Shown piece after piece: positions 57,350 through 64,000 of a stretch of DNA of 64,000 bases. A program made the translations under genes and the position numbers. The notes beneath the pieces were generated by a model. That model was not told the DNA's origin, made no database searches, and worked only from the letters and a program-made list of their open reading frames with translations. The stretch covers positions 1-64,000 of the forward strand of contig JAKJHU010001063.1 in the NCBI GenBank assembly GCA_022316685.1, written 5' to 3'. Origin of the DNA: Progne subis subis. Taxonomy: Eukaryota > Chordata > Aves > Passeriformes > Hirundinidae. Numbering within the stretch: the stretch's first letter is position 1; the number at the start of each line of letters is the position of its first letter.

Positions 57350-58165
57350 TTCTCCCGCCTCTGCCGTTTCCTATTTGCGGAGACTGCTGCCCATCACAGC
57401 CCGCAGCCAATGAGAGCTTTGGATGGGGACACAAGGGGCAGGAATTTGATGCCTGCGCCATCTTTTCTGTTTGCCTATAACTCCCATCATGCCTCGCGGC
57501 CCGACTGAATCTCAACGGAGCCGGGACTTCAACGCCCATCATGCCCCGCGCTCCACAGAACACCCCCTCCCTCCCCCCCCCGCCTCATTATCCGCCCCCC
57601 GATGTATCCTATCAGTGTCCCCCAGACCCCTGCAGGGTGACTAAGTGCGCTCCTCCGCGCCCATTCAGGACCCCCCAAAAGCGTCCCTAAATCCCCCGAA
57701 TGCTCCCAACCCCATCGATGCCCGTTTCTGGCCACTTCTCGAATTCATCTCCTATCAGCCCCCGCGGCATCATAGCCGCTCCAAACACAGTGCGGCGCTT
57801 ATAAATCCTGCCGTTGCCCGCGCCCTAAAGAGCCCGGTTAGAGCTCCCCAAGCTCCCCCTAAGTGCTCCCGAACCATATACGTTCCCCTGAGGACCTCAA
57901 GTCCGCGGCTCGGATGCAAAAGTGACCCCCCAAGTGCCTTCCCGGACCCCTAGAAGCTCTGTTAGAGCCACTTCCGGGACTACAGCTCCCAGCATGCTCC
58001 GCGGCTCACTTAGAGCGCTCTTCCAGCCGTGACTTCATCTCCCGTCATGCCCCGCGCCCCCGAGAAAACCATTGGAGCTGTGCCCAGAATTCCCGTGATG
58101 CTCCGCGGCCCGATTGAACCGTGTTATACCCGCGCTTACAACTCCCATCATCCCCCGCGCTGCAG
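57350..58165. promoter_or_regulatory. Promoter-like G+C-rich segment with ZNF143/THAP11-like site array
   Basis: Six matches to the ZNF143/THAP11 consensus (ACTACAnnTCCCAnnATGC followed by CGCG-like text) all point the same way. Their ATG cores lie at 57489, 57541, 57994, 58047, 58098 and 58150 (the last reads ATC). Spacings inside the two clusters are 52, and 53, 51, 52 bases. The best site is ACTACAGCTCCCAGCATGC at 57979-57997. Units also share a tail like CGGCCCGATTGAA. A CCAAT box lies at 57407-57411. A decayed unit may lie at 57742-57768. No gene start is evident on either side. Confidence 0.6.
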
Positions 58166-58169
58166 AGAG

Positions 58170-58440
58170 CCCCGTCAGAGCCCCCAAGTGCCCGCCCGGA
58201 GCCCGAAGGGCCCCCAGATTCCCCTCCCTGACCCCCAAGTGCCCCCCTGGACCCCCAAGTGCTCCCCCGGATCTCAAATTGTCCGACTGAATCCCTAAGT
58301 GCCCCTCCAAGTGCCTGCCCGGCTCCCCCAAGAGTCCTTCAGACCCTCAAGTTCTCTCCAAATTCCCTCCCCAGACCCAAACTGCCCCAAATGTGCCCCA
58401 GAAATGTCTCCATGGACCCCCAAGAGGCGCCTTTTACCCT
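58170..58440. repeat. C-rich minisatellite (ccccaagtgccc)
   Basis: Short irregular units: cccccaagtgcccccctgga, cccccaagtgctcccccgga and similar, grading out of the site array. Confidence 0.75.
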
Positions 58441-58717
58441 GTCTGAGAAAATGCTAAAAAATACAAGAAATGTAATAAAATTAGGACTAGTTAGCATATA
58501 TAGGGAGAAAGCAATAGCAAATTGTCAATTAATTAATGAAGGGAATTGTGTTACTAAGAACAAATGACTACAAACTTTTTTGTTTCCTTAAAATGTTAAG
58601 GGTTTTTTTTTTCATATAAATATAAAAATTAGGTATATAGGAACATAGAATTATATTATTATAAATAAGAAAGGTGCAATTTTATTATTTAATTGGATTT
58701 TAATTGTAAAGAAAAAT
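58441..58717. other. A/T-rich spacer
   Basis: No recognised element. Confidence 0.3.
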
Positions 58718-58970
58718 GCCTTTTTTGTTTTGGTTTGGTTTGGTTTGGTTTGGTTTTGTTTTGGGAGTTTAGTTCCAGGTGGGCGATGTCAGGATTGGTG
58801 AGGTTGGGAATAAGGAGCAGGTTGTCCAAAGAGGGTCAGCTTGCAAGAGGCTCATTCTTCACCATGCCCAGACCTCCTAAAGGGACATTCAGCATCAAGA
58901 TCACTTGGAGAATGATTTTGTCACCTCTTCTCAGAACTGGTTTTTTTAAAAAAAACCTCAAAACCTCACA

Positions 58971-59001
<31 letters not shown>

Positions 59002-59002
59002 T
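58718..59002. repeat. (TTTGG)n and poly(A) simple repeats
   Basis: (ttggt)n at 58727-58761 and a run of about 23 A at 58978-59001. The text between is not recognised. The poly(A) could be the tail of an unidentified retrotransposed fragment. Confidence 0.7.
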
Positions 59003-60000
59003 GAGATGCACTTTGAAATCTCCCTCCTTAACAGAACTCCAAACTGATTCCAATCATTTGCACAAGCCCTGGAGACTTGAAGACAATTGAAGGAAGACAA
59101 GGAGATCCTCAGGGCTTTCTGTTTTTTCGTGAGTCAATTTGGTCAATTTGGAGCTGAGTCCAGGAGCCTCAGGCACTTAGAGAAGGTTGAAGAAGCTGCT
59201 CAGGGAGGCAGAAGAAAAACTCCAAGTCCCTTGGAGCATCACTGGGCCCCAGTGAGGGCAGGGAGTGCCAAAGGCTCCCCAGGCACTGGTGAGAGCAGAT
59301 CCTTGAGGCCAGGATTGCAGGGAGCCAAAGGCTGTGCGCAGGGAACTGCAATGCTGAGCAAGGCCTGGGCTGGCTGGAGGAAGCAGAAAGGCCAAGCCCT
59401 GAGGCCAGGCCTGGCACAGCAGGGCCTGTCCCTCACGGGGTGGCTCGGGGCTGTTTGTGGGGCAGGGGGATGGCAGGGGCAGCAAGGGACAGATGTCAGA
59501 AAGCTGCAAGCCCTGCCAGGCTCCTCAGGGAGGGGCGAGGCAGAAGCAAAGTGCAGCCCCTGGAAGGAAAGTTCCTTCTGTGGGGCCTCCAGAGGCGCTG
59601 CCAGAGCCAGGGGACAAAGGCCTGGGTGCCTGTGGCCCTGCCAGCCCTGCCCAGCCCTTGGCCATCTCTCCTGCAGGCTGTGCCCCCTGTGCGTGCTGCT
59701 CCTGTGCCCTGGCCGGCTGCACACGCCCATCTCGCTGTGCCCCCCAGCATTTCTCAGCCCAGCATTTCTGTGCCCTCCCTGGGCTCCCTGCACCCAGCGC
59801 TGCCGGCTCCTGGCACACAGAGCCAGGGCATGGCCCAGGCTCATGCTGGGACACCTTGAGCACCAAAATCCTACCCTGGCAGGGGCTTTTCTTTTTCCTC
59901 ACCTCCAGGCTGAGCCTTCCAAGCTGGCACAACCTTCCTCTTTAGGGAGGTTTCCTTCTCTTGCCTCTCCAAGGAAAGCTCTGTCTCCTGCTGTTCAGAG
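59003..60000. other. G+C-rich module DNA
   Basis: 59560-59850 resembles, reversed, the module at 25540-25880 and 55270-55639. A 332-codon plus frame has no domain and ends in CR1-derived sequence. Confidence 0.4.
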
Positions 60001-60085
60001 AAGGACTGGTGGGAGATCAGTGCGCATCAGAAGCTGTTTTGGGTATAGTGACCATAAAATCATTGAATTTTTAAATAATCTCTGA
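60001..60085 (+). mobile_element. CR1 LINE fragment (endonuclease C-terminus)
   Basis: Encodes RSCFGYSDHKIIEFLNN, which matches the SDHEM-IEF motif of CR1 endonuclease. Confidence 0.65.
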
Positions 60086-60414
60086 CTTTCAGAGACCAGA
60101 CTTCCTGGCCCCAGGGGTTGATGGCATTTTTGCTCACTCAGGTTCTTCTCCCCACACCAACACCATGGGGGTGCTCACTCTGCTCTGTGCAGTGCAAACA
60201 GGGGCTCCTGAGCCAGTGCTGCCGTGTCTGTGCCTGCAAGGATGTGGCACCTGTGTGAGCTGGGGGAGAGGCCAGGGCTGCAGAGGGGGATGTTGTTGGC
60301 AGGTGCATGAGGACGCTCTGGGACACTGCCCTGGGGTGTCCCAGCGCAGTGGGGATGGATCAGCCCGTTCTTCTGCTCCTTCCTGTATCCCCCAGGGACC
60401 TTGCAGAGCCCCAG
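60086..60414. other. Unassigned spacer before right inverted arm
   Basis: No recognised element. Confidence 0.3.
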
Positions 60415-61093
60415 CCATGCTGTTTGCCCCCACCCTGCCCACAGCCACCCTGGGGCTGCTCACGGGGCTTTTCTCTGCTGAGCATTAGCCTGGGTGTGTC
60501 CTGGAGAGAGCCTGGGCAAGGAGCCTGGAGCCCCCAGGCCCTGGCCTGAGGCGTCAGCGCTGCCCCAGCAGTGCCCATGGCCTGTCCCTGCTGCAGCCCC
60601 GGCACTGCCACCCCCAGCACTGTGCCCGGCCCCGAGAGCACTCAGGCCCTACAGCAGCACCAGGGCCAGGAGGGCAGCGGGGCAGGGGCACGGGAGCAGC
60701 ACTGGCAACACCAAGTGCTGCTGCTGCTGGGCACAGCTGCTGTGCCAGCACTGATCTGCCCCAGCTCTGCACACAGACATTGCTGCTGCAGCGCCAGAGA
60801 AGGGAACAAAAGGGGGTCTCCAGTGCAAATTTTGTTAGGAGATCTTTTTGTTTGTTTAAAAGCCACCAAGAGCACAGCTTCTCATTGACACACTTTGGGA
60901 CCAGAGCAAAGGTGGAGAGAAACAAAACAAGAAAGGACACGAACAATGACCTTGCATTGTGAACATCATTGAAAAGTAAAACAAGAAAAAAAACCCAACA
61001 ACAAAACCAACAAATGCTATTAAAGATGATGCTTATTACAAGATATTTTTTGAAATTGACAACCAATTTAATGTTCCTGAAATTGCCCAGTCA

Positions 61094-62002
61094 TCAGTCC
61101 TCCACACTGCAGCCTTGAGCTCCTGGTTCCCTCAGGCTATAGATGAGGGGGTTCAGGGCTGAAGGCACCACTGAGTACAGAACTGACAGTGTAAGATCCA
61201 GGGATGGGGAGGAGGTGGAGGGGGGCTTCAGGTTGGCAAAAATGCCAGTGCTGACAAACAGAGAGACCACAGCCAGGTGAGGGAGGCAGGTGGAAAAGGC
61301 TTTGTGCTGTCCCTGCTCAGAGGGGATCCTCAGCACGACCCTGAAGATCTGCACATATGAGAAAACAATGAACAGAAAACAGCAAAAAAATAAACAGATG
61401 GAAAACAAAATCAGCCACAGTTCTCTGAGGTAGGATTTTGAGCAGGAGAGCTTGAGGATGTGTGGGATTTCACAGAAGAACTGGCCCAGGGCATTGCCCT
61501 GGCACAGGGGCAGAGAAAATGTATTGGCTGTGTGCATGAGAGCATTGAGAAAGGCACTGGCCCAGGCAGCTGCTGCCATGTGGGCACAAGCTCTGCTGCC
61601 CAGGAGGGTCCCGTAGTGCAGGGGTTTGCAGATGGACACGTAGCGGTCGTAGCACATGATGGTCAGGATGGAAAATTCTGTGGTAAGGAAAAAGGCAAAG
61701 AAAAATATCTGAGCAGCACATCCTGTGTAGGAGATGGTCCTGGTGTCCCAGAGGGAATTGTGCATGGCTTTGGGGACAGTGGTGAGGATGGAGCCCAGGT
61801 CGGTGAGGGCCAGGTTGAGCAGGAAGAAGAACATGGGCGTGTGCAGGAGGTGGCCGCAGGCTACAGCGCTGATGATGAGGCCGTTGGCCAGGAGGGCAGC
61901 CAGGGAGATGCCCAGGAAGAGGCAGAAGTGCAGGAGCTGCAGCGGCCGTGTGTGTGCCAATGGCAGCAGGAGGAAGTGGCTGATGGAGCTGCTGTTGGAC
62001 AT
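61094..62002 (-). CDS. Olfactory receptor, OR14-like, 302 codons, altered C-terminal tail
   Basis: A G-protein-coupled odorant receptor of the sensory-neuron membrane, open from ATG at 62002. Motifs in order: possible N-glycosylation at N3 (MSNSSS), LHTPMFFFLLNLALTDLG (TM2), MCYDRYVSICKPLHYG (TM3 end, DRY-type), FSYVQIFRVVLRIPSEQ (TM5 and loop), KAFSTCLPHLAVVSLFVSTG (TM6), ALNPLIYSL (TM7). Length is slightly under the usual 305-320. After PLIYSLR one extra G, relative to the copy at 28424, changes the usual NQELK tail to EPGAQGCSVED and a stop. The transmembrane bundle is intact, so it may still fold. A splice acceptor (CTTTCCTCCTACAG) ends at 62026, fitting an upstream non-coding exon. It sits in the right arm of the inverted duplication. 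Confidence 0.88.
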   Translation of the reverse strand: MSNSSSISHFLLLPLAHTRPLQLLHFCLFLGISLAALLANGLIISAVACGHLLHTPMFFFLLNLALTDLGSILTTVPKAMHNSLWDTRTISYTGCAAQIFFFAFFLTTEFSILTIMCYDRYVSICKPLHYGTLLGSRACAHMAAAAWASAFLNALMHTANTFSLPLCQGNALGQFFCEIPHILKLSCSKSYLRELWLILFSICLFFCCFLFIVFSYVQIFRVVLRIPSEQGQHKAFSTCLPHLAVVSLFVSTGIFANLKPPSTSSPSLDLTLSVLYSVVPSALNPLIYSLREPGAQGCSVED

Positions 62003-63450
62003 TTGCTGTGTCTGGCTGTTTCAACCTGTAGGAGGAAAGATAGTGAAGTTTGAGGGGAGTTTTCTCATACAAGTGTCAAAACTCTTTCTAACAGACCTTT
62101 CCCTGTCAATAAATAGCACTCTTTTGTGTACCTCTAGCAGAACTTCCTTCATCTTGGTTGCTGGAGATTGCTGCTGGCCAATGTTTAGTGAAGAGCCAGA
62201 CCTCAAGCAGCAGCACACCTGGGAATCAGCCCTGACCCCCAGTCAGTGCAGGGGAACAGTGAGGGCAGGGGCCTGTCCTGGTGTTTGAACTTGGACAAAG
62301 AATCACCTCCTAAGGCACAGGAGCTGCCACAGTGAAGGGATGGGGATTGCAGGAGGCAGAACGAGAGATTCTGCTGCACCTGGGGAGAACAGAGAGTCCA
62401 GTGAGGCAGGAGGATTGTCTGAGCCTTCGTGCAGACTGAGGGGAGCTGTTCTGTCCCTCTCTCCTGTTCCCAGCTGCCCTGGGCTTGCACCTTTCTGAGC
62501 TCCACTCCCGCGTTACCCTGGAAAGCCAGGAGACACTGCTGAGAGCAGAGGGATCCCTGGCACACAAAGTGGCTCCTGCCTTTCCCAAAGTCAGAGAGTT
62601 GGCTCATTCCCAGCCTGCCCTGCCCAGAGCTCCCCAGGGCAGAGGGAGCTGGGACACCCCATTGCTGTGCTCAGCCTGCACAGGAGGAGCCCAAGGGCTG
62701 GGCCTGAGCCTGCAGCTGGAACTGCCATTCCCAGAGAGCCCGTCAGCAATGCCAGGAGCACCTGGGCAAGGCAAGGAGAGAGAGAGCTGGGCCCTGAGGA
62801 AAAGCCTTTCCCTGCCCAGCCCTGCACAGCCCCTGGCAGGCAGCAGCAGTGCAGGACAGTGGCCCTCAGGCCCTGGTCAGCAGGGAATGGGCACATGGCA
62901 GGAGAGATGCCCTTCATCTCTGGGGCTGCTCTGCCGGCCCAGGAGGGGACTGAGGGCCCCGAGCCCCCGGGCTGAGGGCTGTGCTGGCTGCCAGGGGACA
63001 CAAGAGCTGTGCTGCTCAGGGCAGTGTGTGCCCTGCAGGGCAGGGCCGGCAGCTGCCACATCTCCCCTGCAGCAGGGCTTCCCTCAGCACTGCCTCCCTC
63101 CCTCCCTGCCCACGCCTCTGCTGCTGGAGCTGTCCCAGCCCGAGCTGTTCCTGTGGCCCTGGGCTCCTTCCCTGCCAGTGCTGCCAGAGCCCAGCCCAGG
63201 CCCTGAGCCAGCTCTGCCCTGCAGCTGCTCGGGGCTGCAGGGATTAAAGAACAGCTCCCCCAGGCCTGGGCACCATGGAAAGGGCATGCTGCATGGATCT
63301 GGAGGCTGGGGAGGAGCTGGAGGCATGGAGCTGGAGGCACTTGCTGAGGTTCCCAGGAATCCTCAGGGTCGTGGTTTAAGAGCCTCAGCCCCTGCTCTGC
63401 CCTGCACGGCTGAATTTCCATTCCTACCAAGCTGAGCCAGGGAAAGGGGC

Positions 63451-63469
63451 GGGGGGGGGGGGGGGGGGG
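63451..63469. repeat. Poly(G) tract, 19 bases
   Basis: Uninterrupted G run, preceded by ggaaaggggc. It could form a quadruplex on the plus strand, and length may be unreliable in assembly. The equivalent place in the left arm lacks it. Confidence 0.95.
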
Positions 63470-64000
63470 TTGTCACAGATTTAGGAAAGCAGAGACTCAG
63501 ATAGGAAATTCCTGCCCTGAATGAGCTCATGACAAGTCCCTTAAGAAATGACCTTGGCGAGAGCTGGAGCTCTGAGCAGCCCTTGCCCACACAGCACCCT
63601 CTCCACAGCAGCAGGACCTGCCCTGGCAGGAGTCACTCCTGGCACCCACAGCTCCCCTCCACCATCCATGGGGAGCTCCCAGGCAGGCTGAGAGCTGCCC
63701 CTGGAAGGTGGCAGATGCCCTGGCCTGGCCAAGAGCCCTCAGGGCTGCAGGAGCTGCTCTGCACGACAGCCCTGGGCACCCCTGGCTGCAGCCCCAGCTT
63801 CAGCCCCTGCAGCCGTCCCTGGCAGCAGGAGCCGTCCTGCCCTGTCCCTCTGACGGTGCCCAGGGCAGCCCCGCTCTGGAGCACATCCTCCCCCAAAGCA
63901 GAAAGGGCAGCAGAGCCATGCTTACAGTCATGTCAGTCCTGTCCTGGGTCAGCCTGAGGAGATCCCTGCAGCCAGAGACTTACTGTGTCAGGAGTGGTGA

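Larger units (their letters stand above)
60415..64000. repeat. Inverted segmental duplication, right arm (continues beyond window)
   Basis: Reverse complement of 26456-29990, including receptor, upstream G+C-rich region and downstream flank. Still matching at base 64000 (ctgtgtcaggagtggtga against tcaccactcctgacacag). Confidence 0.88.

Noticed and set aside
57445..57455. A further ZNF143-like unit
   Set aside because: Contains only part of the motif and is 40 bases, not ~52, from the next site.
58693..59004. 103-codon frame ending in poly-Lys
   Set aside because: The Lys run is the poly(A) stretch; the rest has simple repeat and no domain.
62485..63435. 316-codon plus-strand frame and its antisense
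   Set aside because: Lies in the non-coding upstream part of the receptor module. The equivalent stretch in the left arm gives a differently broken frame, so no constraint is evident.

Overview
The window looks like songbird (passerine) nuclear DNA from a repeat-rich, gene-poor, probably microchromosomal or subtelomeric region. The evidence is CR1 LINE fragments, three avian-type endogenous retroviruses plus many solo LTRs, olfactory receptors with OR14-like wording, and PIM1-like kinase genes with retained introns. Both the receptor and the kinase family are known to be expanded in songbirds. No bacterial-style gene organisation, CRISPR array or operon is present.

Layout. 1-1942: 5' end of a class II (betaretrovirus-like) provirus on the minus strand (gag, leader, primer site, LTR). 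1943-6105: a ~187-bp tandem repeat block, a CR1 piece, a TGTCACAATGG minisatellite and an old ERVL-like LTR. 6109-12574: a nearly complete but frameshifted ERVL-type provirus on the minus strand. 13611-21671: a decayed gammaretrovirus-like (ERV1) provirus on the plus strand, bounded by a 4-bp target duplication and carrying two later solo LTRs inside its protease and RNase H regions. 21676-25115: an inverted copy of the 2.2-3.2 kb block plus long minisatellites. 26456-29990: module with an olfactory receptor pseudogene, repeated in inverted orientation at 60415-64000 with a nearly intact receptor. 30296-41760: CR1 copies, five solo LTRs, minisatellites, a third receptor relic and a direct duplication. 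44030-44233: an exact 51-bp tandem repeat. 45475-49052: two tandem PIM1-like kinase copies, both broken. 50012-52530: a long CR1. 53085-53457: a solo LTR with a perfect 6-bp target duplication. 54600-58440: minisatellites, then a G+C-rich promoter-like segment with a ~52-bp array of ZNF143/THAP11-like sites. The rest is simple repeat and module DNA.

Only one reading frame looks potentially functional: the minus-strand olfactory receptor at 61094-62002. The retroviral, LINE and kinase sequences are relics. The main story is structural: receptor and kinase copies are embedded in modules that have been duplicated in direct and inverted orientation, and retroelements have inserted into them in layers that can be put in order. 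The strongest candidate for something undescribed is the ZNF143/THAP11-like array at 57475-58165. All homology calls come from reading the sequence; no database search was possible.
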